Shown: positions 1-8,149, counted from the stretch's first letter. The stretch is 13,492 nucleotides of DNA from Gammaproteobacteria bacterium (GCA_020445165.1 JAGRHE010000065.1:1-13492), one strand, 5' to 3'. Notes: a model not told the origin generated them from the sequence alone. Program-made: numbers and translations.

Positions 1-1713
1 GTTGTCCAACGGCGTCGTGAGATTGATCGTGTGCTGGCCGCCGACCAGTGCGTCCGGAATATCGAACGTGATGATGTCGCCACCGGCGGTCGCATTCGCG
101 GCCAGGATCGCCTCGCGCAGCGAGATCTTGCCGTCGGCACCTGGGGATGCATTGAGGCCGTCGACATCGGTGATGGTCGCGTCGTGCACGTCGTCGGTGG
201 TGTTGACGACGATGATTGATGCCGGGGTGACGTCGTTGTAGGTGGTGCCAACACGCAGCTCATCGAGGTAGGAATCGTTGCTTTCACCCGCGGGGCGACC
301 CGCGGTGAACACCACCGTGTTGAAGGTATCGAGATCGATATCGTTCTTGGTGACCGAGTAGGTATCTTCAGGGCTGCCGATGCCGGGGGTTGGATCGACG
401 TACAGCGTCAGGGTGTCGTCACCCGCCGCGAACGTCAGATGCACGGTCAACAGGTAGGTCTGGCCATCCACCGGATCGAGATTCTCGATGTAGTGGATTT
501 TCGTCGCACCGGCATTCTGCAGGTTGAACTGCTTGTTGTAGAAGCCGGCGAACAGGCGGTCGCCGTCATTCTCGCCGAGGATCAGGCCAGCATAGGCAAG
601 CGTGGTATCGGTCGCATCCGGCGTCAGCAGAAAGCTGAACCAGACCTCTGATTCGTCGTCGCCGAGCGTCTCGTTCAGGGTCCGGCCGTGGAACGACGTG
701 TGTAAGATCGAACCCAGATTCGTCGTCAGGGCGTTGCCGGTCGTATCCAGCGCCCCGGTCGGGTCCTGTAGGCCCGGGTTGGCGACGACCAGCGCGCGGT
801 TCGACTCGTCGGTCCAGTCGCTGGCCCAGCCGCTGCCGCCACTTACTGCTGCGCCATTGCCGAGCTCTTCGCCGGCCGTGTAGTCGAATCCGTCGTAGGC
901 AATGAACGCCAGCGTGTGCTGCCACTGCGCGGTGGACATATCGACCATCAGCGCCTGCGCCTCGATCACGCCGGAGCGCACCTCCAGCTCCCAGTCACCA
1001 CCTGCCGACAGGTTGCCGGTGATATCGGACGACGCCGCCACGTCGGCGCCGGTCAGTCGGCCAATGGCATCGACCAGCGCCTCACCCTGCGCGTCCGCCG
1101 CCACCTCGCAGCCATACAGCAGAATGTCGGCGGTCTCGCCCAGGGCAGCGTCCCAGCGCTGCAGCTGCGCGCTGTAGTCGTCGATAGTGGCATTGCTCAG
1201 CGTGGTGCTGCCGAGATGGATCTCACCGGCACTGCCGTGCGACAGGATGTGCACGGCATCGAGCTTGTCGTATCCGGACAGGATTGCACTGACCTGCTCC
1301 ACCCCGTCGCGCTTGCCGTCGAGCAGGTGAATGCTGATGCTGCTGCGATCGCGTCCGGCCAGCAGCTCGGACAGCAGTTGTTCACTGTCGGCGACGTTGG
1401 CGTCGACGATAATCAGTTCACGGACGTTGACAGTGTCATCATCGGGCGTCGTCAGTGATGATGTGACAGGCGCGTCATCGTTCAGCAGCGCGTCGATGTC
1501 GTCGGTCGACGCCGGATTGTGACCGTCGAGCCAGGCTTGCGCCTCGGCCACGCCCCACTGTGGATTGGATTCATTGATGTCCAGGCCGGTGTCGACACCG
1601 AGCGCATCGGCCGACAACAACACGCGCGGCTCGAGCGCCTCGATCGCAAGGGCATAGGACGTCGCCCGCTTGCGCGCCTTCGCCCGTACCGCCCTGCGTC
1701 GCCAGAAGCCCAT
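1..1713 (-). CDS. Large surface/extracellular protein with LEPR-XLL motif, DUF4347 and CSLREA-type domain (C-terminus outside window)
   Basis: The frame is open from an ATG at 1713 to the window edge: 571 codons seen, C-terminus missing. A basic N-terminus (residues 1-18) leads into ALEPRVLLSAD at 26-36, the LEPR-XLL motif found at the start of many giant repetitive surface proteins and thought to be a sorting signal. Residues about 98-260 match DUF4347, with HILSHGSAGEIHLG at 155-168 and DILLYGCEVA at 196-205. Residues about 270-470 have beta-sandwich character (laminin-G/concanavalin-like; inference). From about residue 529, KISLREAILAAN marks a CSLREA-type start, usually leading into a right-handed beta-helix. 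Acidic, Asp/Thr-rich composition fits an extracellular adhesin-like protein. No classical Sec signal is visible. It starts 18 bases after the adaptor gene, with no strong ribosome site, so it is probably the last known gene of that operon. Ligand or substrate is unknown. Confidence 0.85.
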   Translation of the reverse strand, partial: MGFWRRRAVRAKARKRATSYALAIEALEPRVLLSADALGVDTGLDINESNPQWGVAEAQAWLDGHNPASTDDIDALLNDDAPVTSSLTTPDDDTVNVRELIIVDANVADSEQLLSELLAGRDRSSISIHLLDGKRDGVEQVSAILSGYDKLDAVHILSHGSAGEIHLGSTTLSNATIDDYSAQLQRWDAALGETADILLYGCEVAADAQGEALVDAIGRLTGADVAASSDITGNLSAGGDWELEVRSGVIEAQALMVDMSTAQWQHTLAFIAYDGFDYTAGEELGNGAAVSGGSGWASDWTDESNRALVVANPGLQDPTGALDTTGNALTTNLGSILHTSFHGRTLNETLGDDESEVWFSFLLTPDATDTTLAYAGLILGENDGDRLFAGFYNKQFNLQNAGATKIHYIENLDPVDGQTYLLTVHLTFAAGDDTLTLYVDPTPGIGSPEDTYSVTKNDIDLDTFNTVVFTAGRPAGESNDSYLDELRVGTTYNDVTPASIIVVNTTDDVHDATITDVDGLNASPGADGKISLREAILAANATAGGDIITFDIPDALVGGQHTINLTTPLDN

Positions 1714-1731
1714 GACTGCCGCGGCCCGCCG

Positions 1732-2628
1732 TCAGTCGCGACCGAGTCCGACCAGCTGTTCCTTCGACTGGACAAGCTCGCGGTCGACGACCGCAGGACT
1801 GAAATCAAAACTGGTACGGCACTTGAGACCGGCCGGGATCTTCTGCTCGGGATTGGGCAGCACCAGGCGTACACCGAAGGTACCGCTGCCGGCATCACCC
1901 ATCGGGTCGACCCGGTCGACCTCGGCCGCATAGGCGACGCCGTCATCCAGTTCGGCTACGACGCGTGCGCGCATACCCGACTTCACCTGGCCGAACAGGC
2001 GCATCGGTACGATTGCCTCGACGTGCAGCGGGTCGAGGCTGATGATTTTCAGCACCGCCTGGTCTTCGATGTATTCACCCGGGTCGTGCAGTCGCGAAAG
2101 CACCACGCCGTCGATCGGGCTGCGCAGGCTGCGGCGTGCCAGCACGGTTTCGGCGCGTGAAAGTTCCAATGCCGACAGATCGATGTCGTCCTGGGCCTGC
2201 TTGACCCGCCAGGCGGACAGGCGCGCCTCGCGGGCGGCACGGTCGCGTTCATGGGCCGAGGCGAGCTTGGACGACACCAGCGAATCGAGGCGCTGTTCGG
2301 TGCGTTGATCGATTTTCAGGGCGGCATCGCGCAGGCGCAGCTCGGTGTCGGTATCGGCTCGGAAACGGGCGATGTCGAGATTGGCCTGCTCCAGGGTCGA
2401 CTCGAGGCGTGCGACCTCCTGCCCGACCCGCACCCGATCGCCGCGGTCGACCAGGACCGTGTCCAGCTGGCCCGGCACCGGGCTGCCCAGCTCGACCTGC
2501 TGCGACGGCAACATTACGCAGTCGAATGCGTCGTCACCCTGCGCCGCCTGCAACACCGGAGAAAAACCCAGCAGCAGCGCACAGCCGATTCCCCGGGTCT
2601 GAACCCACTTCGCTCGCAACGTCGTCAC
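1732..2628 (-). CDS. Periplasmic adaptor (membrane fusion) protein, HlyD/RND type
   Basis: The 298-residue product starts at GTG (2628); the frame is closed by a stop just upstream, with no ATG in between. A TTG three codons in is the only near alternative. Residues 1-28 look like a Sec signal ending in a LQA-A cleavage context. Then follow a first lipoyl half (about 42-72, with VPGQLDTVLVDRGDRVRVGQ), a helical hairpin (about 73-160, rich in Arg, Glu and Ala), a second lipoyl half (RSPIDGVVLSRLHDPGEYI) and a beta-barrel region. This is the usual order in adaptors that bridge an inner-membrane pump to a TolC-type channel. No membrane helix other than the signal is seen, so it is periplasmic. 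It sits between the M50/HlyD fusion and the giant surface protein, which suggests it serves that protein's export. The pump and outer-membrane partner are not in the window. Confidence 0.85.
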   Translation of the reverse strand: MTTLRAKWVQTRGIGCALLLGFSPVLQAAQGDDAFDCVMLPSQQVELGSPVPGQLDTVLVDRGDRVRVGQEVARLESTLEQANLDIARFRADTDTELRLRDAALKIDQRTEQRLDSLVSSKLASAHERDRAAREARLSAWRVKQAQDDIDLSALELSRAETVLARRSLRSPIDGVVLSRLHDPGEYIEDQAVLKIISLDPLHVEAIVPMRLFGQVKSGMRARVVAELDDGVAYAAEVDRVDPMGDAGSGTFGVRLVLPNPEQKIPAGLKCRTSFDFSPAVVDRELVQSKEQLVGLGRD

Positions 2629-2729
2629 CTGTGTATGGATCGTCTACTGCACAAGCTATCGGCAAGGATGTCGGTTACTAAAAGGAATCGCGTTCCGCTG
2701 GGACGCGGAGAACAGCGCACGAACAGGAA

Positions 2730-2752
2730 GGGCCTGAGATCTGATCAGGCCC
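2730..2752 (-). terminator. Hairpin in the operon gap, possible attenuator
   Basis: An 8-bp perfect stem (GGGCCTGA with TCAGGCCC) around a 7-base loop lies in the 198-base gap between the M50/HlyD gene and the next adaptor gene. On the minus strand it is followed by TTCCTGTTCG, which is only mildly T-rich, so full termination is doubtful. It could lower expression of the distal genes or stabilise an mRNA end. The rest of the gap (2629-2826) shows no gene. Confidence 0.35.
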
Positions 2753-2826
2753 AACCCACGGCACTTTGGTTGATCGATTTCTTGTCATTCCTGAAGCCGC
2801 GCGGATGGCGATCCCCAGGGATCCCC

Positions 2827-4977
2827 TCAAACGCCGGCACGGTCGATCAGGGTGCGCCTGAACCAGTCATGTACCCGCATCAGCAGGGGTTCGGCGTCGT
2901 GTTCGATACGCACGAACGCGCGTCGGCCAACAAAACGGCCGGCCTCGCTGTCGTCGAGCGCGATGTCGAATGCGAAAACCGGTTGCAGTGTCGTGACCCC
3001 GCTGGCATCGCGGGCGTCGACCTGAATAGCGCCACCACCGCGGCTGCCCAAGGCGGCGGTCGGCAACTGTGCCGACGCCTGGGGCACCTCGCGCAGCAAC
3101 TGCCCGCGGTACTCGCGGGAAGCGGGATCGGCGAAGCGCACCCGGATCCGGTCGGATTGTGCGCGGATGCGCGAGGCCTGGTCCTGGGTTGCGACCACCC
3201 TGACCACGCTCTGCCCACCGCCGGCCAGGTATGCAAGCATGTCGCCTTCGTGCACGTAGCGGCCGAGGTCATCGTCATCCACCGCCAACTGCAGGTAACC
3301 ATCGCCCGGACTGCGCACCTCCAGCGCCGCCAGGCGACGTTGCACTTCGGCAAGCTCGGCCTCGGCCTCGACCAGGCGCTCATTGAACACCCGGCGGGCA
3401 TTGCGATCGCCGAATCGGGTCCCGTCGAGGCGGGCACGCAACTCGCGCACGCGCGCTTCGAGTACCGCAACGTCGGTCGCCAGTTCGGCATTGTCGAACA
3501 CGAACAGCAGGTCACCCTGCAGAACACGGGTCGCGTCCTCCACCAGCTGGCGACTCAGAAACCCGTCTCCCTGGGCGCGTACGATCGCCTGCTCCGGCAG
3601 CAAGACCACGCCATCGATGCTGGTGCGCTGTGCCAGGGGCAGCAGGGTGAACAGCAGGGTCGCGATGGCGACGATGGCAGCGACGCTGGTGACCGCGCGC
3701 ACGCGTCGGCCCTGCAATGCCGTATCGGCGAACAGGAAACGCAACTGGCGCAGCAACGGCAACAGCCATTGCACCGAAAGCAGCCATACCGCCAACAGCA
3801 CGCCGACCACCGGCAACAGATCGACCAGGAAAAAGGCAATGCCGAAACTGATCAGCAGGCGGTAGGCCAATGACGCCGGCGCATAGACGATCAGCCAGCG
3901 ACGTTCGCCGTGTGCCGACAGCGGAGAGACCTGTCCTGCGATATCCAGCAGGTAGCGTTTCACCAGGTAGGCGTAATAGCGTGTCGCGCGCGTCGCCAGG
4001 TTGGGGATCTCGAGTGCATCACTGAGGACGTAGTAGCCATCGAAGCGCAACAGCGGATTGCCGTTGAACAGCAGGGTCGACATGCCGCCGATGAGCATGA
4101 CCGAAAACGCAACCTCGCGCGCCGGACCGTCTTCCAGGCCGAGCCAGGCTAACAGCGCGATCGCGGCCAGCACCAGTTCGACGATGATCCCGGCCGCGCC
4201 GACCAGCATGCGCCGGTACTTGTTCGAGAACGCGCTCGTGGCACTGGCATCGACGTAGGGGACGGGCATGAAGACCAGCAGCGTGATGCCCATTTCGTTG
4301 ACCCGGGCACCGCCCATCTTCGCGGTGATGCCATGTCCCAGTTCATGCAGCGCCTTGACCGCCGGGTATAGCGCCAGCAGCAACAACCACTGTCCCGGAT
4401 CGTCGAAGCGCTGGGCGCCGTAGAGCGCCAGCTCACCGGCATGCATCAGCGCCTGCGCGCCGGCAAGCACGACCAACAGCAACCACAGGACCAGGGTTGC
4501 CGGGTGGAACAACCAGGCGGTCCACGGCACGAGCCGGTCCAGGAGACGGTCGGGATCGAACAACGCAAAGCGCGGAGACAACAGGCGCAGCCAGCGTGCC
4601 CGCCCGCTGCGCTGCCGGTGTTCGTGTTGCCGTTGCAGCAGGCGCACGACCGGGTCATCGTCGTCACCGACCAGCATGCCGGCAGCATGCAGCTGGGTGA
4701 TCGTGGTCAGCCATTCATCGTCCGGCGCCTCGCCGGGGGGCATGTCGAGCACCTCGGCCAGGGTCTGCCGGCCATCAAGTTGCAGCAGGCGTTCGGCGAC
4801 CTTCCCGCGTACACGGAACTGGAGACGTTCCAGGCCATCCTGGAACAGGAACCAGGGTTCGTTGCGGAACGACAAGGGCGTCGAGCGGACCGTGTCGCGC
4901 AGGCGCAGACGCGAAGCCGCCAGTTGCGGCCAAAGTGGTGACGCCGCTGCGGCTTGTGTGACGGCAGCGGGATTCAT
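2827..4977 (-). CDS. PqqD-like / M50 site-2-protease-like / HlyD fusion, membrane protein
   Basis: The 716-residue product starts at ATG 4977, overlapping the upstream stop as ATGA, which implies translational coupling. A longer reading from 5112 would run through the upstream gene's 3' end and is rejected. Residues about 35-105 resemble a PqqD-type winged helix (peptide-binding chaperone). Membrane helices occupy about 160-175, 195-212, 230-245, 260-280, 290-305, 365-405 and 430-448. HELGH at 211-215 is the zinc motif of M50 peptidases, and NPLLRFDGYY at 307-316 supplies the conserved NPxxxxDG element, so the catalytic set looks intact. From about 452 the protein becomes a periplasmic HlyD-like adaptor with lipoyl halves and a helical hairpin (about 505-575). 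Proteins of this build are annotated as peptide zinc metalloproteases or site-2-protease/HlyD proteins, often near secreted peptides. Here it may cut or escort the giant surface protein at the inner membrane (inference). Confidence 0.85.
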   Translation of the reverse strand: MNPAAVTQAAAASPLWPQLAASRLRLRDTVRSTPLSFRNEPWFLFQDGLERLQFRVRGKVAERLLQLDGRQTLAEVLDMPPGEAPDDEWLTTITQLHAAGMLVGDDDDPVVRLLQRQHEHRQRSGRARWLRLLSPRFALFDPDRLLDRLVPWTAWLFHPATLVLWLLLVVLAGAQALMHAGELALYGAQRFDDPGQWLLLLALYPAVKALHELGHGITAKMGGARVNEMGITLLVFMPVPYVDASATSAFSNKYRRMLVGAAGIIVELVLAAIALLAWLGLEDGPAREVAFSVMLIGGMSTLLFNGNPLLRFDGYYVLSDALEIPNLATRATRYYAYLVKRYLLDIAGQVSPLSAHGERRWLIVYAPASLAYRLLISFGIAFFLVDLLPVVGVLLAVWLLSVQWLLPLLRQLRFLFADTALQGRRVRAVTSVAAIVAIATLLFTLLPLAQRTSIDGVVLLPEQAIVRAQGDGFLSRQLVEDATRVLQGDLLFVFDNAELATDVAVLEARVRELRARLDGTRFGDRNARRVFNERLVEAEAELAEVQRRLAALEVRSPGDGYLQLAVDDDDLGRYVHEGDMLAYLAGGGQSVVRVVATQDQASRIRAQSDRIRVRFADPASREYRGQLLREVPQASAQLPTAALGSRGGGAIQVDARDASGVTTLQPVFAFDIALDDSEAGRFVGRRAFVRIEHDAEPLLMRVHDWFRRTLIDRAGV

Positions 4978-6746
4978 GGCCGCCAATGCCACCATTGCAG
5001 CTGCAGCCAGTCGGTCAGCGCATGGGTCCAGATCCACCAGCGCTGGCGCTGACCGGCATGTACCTTTGCAATCCCCTGCATGCCGGGTCGCAGTGCCGGC
5101 GGGTTGTCCCACAGGTCGGCCTCCACCCTGAACATCGGCTCACTGACCTGTTCATCGGCCAGGCTGCTGACATCGGTCAGTTCGAAGCGCACCGGCTGAC
5201 GCGGCAGGGCGGTCAGGGTAAGGCTGCCCTGTTGACCGGGTGCGAGCGCAGCGATATCCCGGTCGTTGACCTGCAGCGCAACGCGATAGGCATCCAGCGG
5301 GGCGATCTCGAACATCAGGTCGCCACGGGTAACCGGTACACCGAGTGACCGGCTCCAGTCACCGGAGATCACGACACCGTCGAAGGGTGCCGTCAGCTCG
5401 GTGCGCGCGAGCCGCTCGTCGAGCAGGCCCAGGCGGGCACGGGTCTGAGCCAACTGCGCGTCGAGGATCTTCGATTTGGCATGATCCAATGCAGCGACCG
5501 CCTGGCGGTGGTTTTCGACCAGTTCGGTCTCCTCGGCCAGCAGGCCACGACGCTCGCCTTTGAGTTCACGGTCGTCCAGGCGCGCCAGCACCGTCCCGGT
5601 GCGCACACGCTGTCCGGCACGGACCTCGGCCGCCGCGACGTATCCATCGAACGGCGCCACGATCGCGCGCTGTACCTCGCCCTCGATGCTGGCGGTCGCA
5701 CTGACCCGGTAATCGCCGCGGCTCAACGCGAAGGAAAGAGCGAGAACCGTCACTGCCAACGCCGTCAGCGCGCCGGCCCTGCGCATACGCGCCTGCAGTG
5801 TCGCGGCGCCATCGACGAGCAGTCCACGCAGGCGCTGTCGCCAGGGTCGATCGATTTCGTGCCGCAAGGCCAGCAGCGGCGCTGCCAGGCGTGCGACCTG
5901 CTCGCAGGCCTGGCGTGATCCACTGCCCCAGTCACGGACCGAGGAGAATTCGAAACACAGCACCATCGCGAACGGCAGCCCCCGCTGCAGGGGCACGCTG
6001 CATGCCGCGGCCAGGCCGGCCTCGGTCCGCAGTGCCTCGTGTTGCGGTGATGCAATGCGTGCCGGTTCGTCGTCGGCGTTGGTGGAGGGGCCCGGCACGC
6101 TCAGCATGACGCCGGCATCGTACGCCTCCTGCATTGCCGCGGTGACCGCACGGACGTGCTGTGCACGCGAATCGGGCATCGTCACATCGGACACCGCTTC
6201 GAGTACGACCCGATCTCCGCGCACCTGTCCGAGCGCCACCCGCGTGGCGCCACACAGGGCGGGCAGTCGCGCCAGCATGGCTGTGCGGGCATCGGCATAG
6301 TCTGCATGCCCCGCCGCCTCGTCCAGCAAGGGCACCAGGCCCGCCAGTGGAGAATCATCGGCATGCTGCCGCAAGGCCAGGCTCAGCCATGCCTCACCCC
6401 ATTGCAGCATCTGCAGCACGGCGGCCTGGCGTTCCAACGGGGCATCGAGCTCGACCAGCACAGCGCCGTTCGCCTGGGCGCCGATGTGCAGCGGATAGGC
6501 AATGCGCAGGCCCGAACGGCCGTCGTCATCGGTACCGCCACTGGTGACCGGCTGATCGGCCGACAGCGCCAGGCGCGTCGCCAGGGCCCAGTCGTCATGG
6601 CGATGTGCATCGTGCGGATAGGTGAACAGCAGTGCGCCGTTGTGCACACCGCCACCTCGCAGGTCGATATAGACCACGCGCAGCCCGCCGATCAGCTGGT
6701 GCAGCATGGCCGACCAGCTGTTCAGGACCGATTCTGTGACCAGCAT
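4974..6746 (-). CDS. GAF-like domain fused to HlyD-type periplasmic adaptor
   Basis: The 590-residue product starts at ATG 6746; the frame is open upstream but has no earlier ATG, GTG or TTG nearby. Residues about 1-300 are soluble and have no signal peptide; residues about 150-295 have the pattern of a GAF domain (weak match by eye), and 20-125 may be a second, related sensor-like fold. One membrane helix follows at about 325-343 after a basic stretch. Then come a lipoyl half (IVAPFDGYVAAAEVRAGQRV, 362-381), a coiled coil (about 393-447), the second lipoyl half (TAPFDGVVISGDWSRSLGV, 452-470) and a beta-barrel region to about 565. The topology is cytoplasmic sensor-like domain, one membrane pass, periplasmic adaptor. 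The C-terminus is notably Trp-rich (WWIW, WWHW). It overlaps the M50/HlyD gene by four bases and is the first gene of the cluster. The ligand of the GAF-like part is unknown. Confidence 0.8.
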   Translation of the reverse strand: MLVTESVLNSWSAMLHQLIGGLRVVYIDLRGGGVHNGALLFTYPHDAHRHDDWALATRLALSADQPVTSGGTDDDGRSGLRIAYPLHIGAQANGAVLVELDAPLERQAAVLQMLQWGEAWLSLALRQHADDSPLAGLVPLLDEAAGHADYADARTAMLARLPALCGATRVALGQVRGDRVVLEAVSDVTMPDSRAQHVRAVTAAMQEAYDAGVMLSVPGPSTNADDEPARIASPQHEALRTEAGLAAACSVPLQRGLPFAMVLCFEFSSVRDWGSGSRQACEQVARLAAPLLALRHEIDRPWRQRLRGLLVDGAATLQARMRRAGALTALAVTVLALSFALSRGDYRVSATASIEGEVQRAIVAPFDGYVAAAEVRAGQRVRTGTVLARLDDRELKGERRGLLAEETELVENHRQAVAALDHAKSKILDAQLAQTRARLGLLDERLARTELTAPFDGVVISGDWSRSLGVPVTRGDLMFEIAPLDAYRVALQVNDRDIAALAPGQQGSLTLTALPRQPVRFELTDVSSLADEQVSEPMFRVEADLWDNPPALRPGMQGIAKVHAGQRQRWWIWTHALTDWLQLQWWHWRP

Positions 6747-6835
6747 GTCGGTGGCTTACCGCACCCGTCAGTGGGAACGGCCGTGATGAATAGAAGGAAG
6801 CCCATGCCTGCTTAGCGGCGCGCACAGACCTTAGT

Positions 6836-6847
6836 TGAGAATTCTCA
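6836..6847. promoter_or_regulatory. 12-bp perfect palindrome upstream of the export cluster
   Basis: TGAGAATTCTCA is fully self-complementary and lies 90 bases before the GAF/HlyD start. On the minus strand it sits inside the 18-base spacer of a weak promoter-like pair, TTGCTG (6857-6852) and TAAGGT (6833-6828). This would suit a repressor operator, but the promoter match is poor and the palindrome could be chance. Confidence 0.25.
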
Positions 6848-6874
6848 GGGGCAGCAAACAGCGGGCAGACCGTG

Positions 6875-6910
6875 AGCCCGGACCCGGCAGGTGCGGAATC
6901 AGGTCCGGCT
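6875..6910 (-). terminator. Weak stem-loop at the end of the HypD-like gene
   Basis: AGCCGGACC and GGTCCGGGCT on the minus strand can pair with one bulge around a 17-base loop, spanning the HypD-like stop codon. No T-run follows, so it is at best a weak terminator or mRNA 3'-end structure separating the HypD-like gene from the export cluster. Confidence 0.2.
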
Positions 6911-7984
6911 GAGCGGACGCCGGTGCAGGAAGCAGGTGCCGTCCTCGGACGCCATGCACGGACCGAACGGCGTGTCGGGATTGCAGCGCGACGCGAACAG
7001 CGGACAGGCCGATGGGGCCTTGTCTCCGGCCAGCACCGCCGCACATTCGCAACCATCGGGCATCGCGTTACCCGCGGCCTGCAGCAGTCCGCGGTAGTTG
7101 GGGTGGCGGCAGTCGGCGTTGATCACGTCGTAAGCGTGTCGCAGGCGAAAGCCGGTACCGTCTACCACACCGAAGCCGCGCCAATCACCGGCATAGGGCT
7201 CGAACACTCGCTCCAGCTGGTCGCGGGCCAGCGCACTGCCTTCCGGTCGCGCCAGGGTGCGGTAGAAATTCACGACCTCGGCCGTACCCGTACTCAGCTG
7301 CTGCAACACCGCGTGCACCGCCGAGAGGATGTTGCCGGCGGTGTAACCAGCCACCGCGGCCGGCTTGGCATGGGTCCGGCTCAGCCGATCCCAGTCTGCC
7401 GTTCCGGTCAGCGCACAGCGGTTTCCGGGCAGCAGCAAGGCATCGAAGCGGTCTGCGTTGGCCGCCAACCAGTCACCGATCAGCGGCTCGGCGCGACGAC
7501 CACAGAGCAGCAGGCTCAGATTGTCCGGCAAGCCATCGAGGACCATGCCGGCGAGCGGTGCCAACAGCGTCTCGAACCCGGATACAAAAAACACCATGTC
7601 GCGTTGCGGATCGGCACGCGCCGCCAAAACCGCCTCGATCGGCGCAGCGACCGGTACGATATCGGCACCCGCAGCCATCGCTTCGGCCAGGCTGCGTGGT
7701 CCATCCCCCGGTCGACTCAGCGGCACCCGCATCAGGTTGTCGCTGACCAGCAGCGTCAGCGCATGCCGCCTGACCAGCTGGAGTGCCTGGAAGACGTCGC
7801 TTTCCGGGCAGATACTGGCCGGGCAGCCCGGGCCCGGCAGCAGTTCGACCGCCTGCGGTAATTGCCGTCGCATCTCCGACCAGGTGATCACGCGCTCCTG
7901 GTCCCCACAAAGATTCAACACGCGCACGGTGCGCGGCAGGGACAATGCCGATATGGCATCGAGCACCTGGCGGGACGCACTCAT
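6899..7984 (-). CDS. Divergent, orphan HypD-family protein
   Basis: The 361-residue product has the length and layout of HypD, the Fe-S protein that works with HypC to assemble the Fe(CN)2CO unit of NiFe hydrogenases. Matching elements are LCG with Cys26, GPGCP with Cys54, FFVSGFETLLAP (132-143), AEVVNFYRTLARPEG (235-249), WRGFGVV (268-274) and a C-terminal CPLF...CNP...GPCM...C block. Cys314, Cys327, Cys334 and Cys351 line up with the [4Fe-4S] cysteines. Two hallmark motifs are changed: CGGHTHAI reads CGDQERVI, and GPGCPVC reads GPGCPASIC, moving the second Cys to position 59. The start is ATG 7984; the frame stops upstream and the ribosome site is weak. No hypC, hypE, hypF or hydrogenase gene is nearby. 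It is transcribed away from the rhodanese/MBL gene across an FNR box. It may retain an Fe-S or cyanide-ligand-related role or have been recruited elsewhere; HypD homology is firm, activity is not. Confidence 0.8.
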   Translation of the reverse strand: MSASRQVLDAISALSLPRTVRVLNLCGDQERVITWSEMRRQLPQAVELLPGPGCPASICPESDVFQALQLVRRHALTLLVSDNLMRVPLSRPGDGPRSLAEAMAAGADIVPVAAPIEAVLAARADPQRDMVFFVSGFETLLAPLAGMVLDGLPDNLSLLLCGRRAEPLIGDWLAANADRFDALLLPGNRCALTGTADWDRLSRTHAKPAAVAGYTAGNILSAVHAVLQQLSTGTAEVVNFYRTLARPEGSALARDQLERVFEPYAGDWRGFGVVDGTGFRLRHAYDVINADCRHPNYRGLLQAAGNAMPDGCECAAVLAGDKAPSACPLFASRCNPDTPFGPCMASEDGTCFLHRRPLSRT

Positions 7985-8149
7985 GGGCGGACTGTCATCG
8001 TCGACAGCGAAGAGCAGGACATTGGAGCCTCAAGCGACAAAATAGGGAGCGGGCCACACAACCCGAAGAGGTGTCTCATTCAATGCTGGCAGCAGGACGA
8101 TACATTAACAAGGCAAAATACGACAAAACCCTGTCTTTGATAAAGTGTA

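Noticed and set aside
2251..3873. 540-codon open frame on the plus strand
   Set aside because: Antisense to the M50/HlyD and HlyD genes, Gln/Arg/His-rich without domain marks; a shadow of GC-rich coding on the other strand.
4978..5112. Longer start for the PqqD/M50/HlyD protein at 5112
   Set aside because: It would overlap 135 bases of the GAF/HlyD gene in another frame and add a Cys/Arg/Ala-rich stretch unlike the family; the ATGA-overlap start at 4977 fits better.
6836..6847. Fur box reading of TGAGAATTCTCA
   Set aside because: The half-sites are three bases too close for the 7-1-7 Fur pattern.
6899..7984. Naming the gene hypD outright
   Set aside because: Two hallmark N-terminal motifs are altered and no hydrogenase maturation genes are present, so only family membership is claimed.
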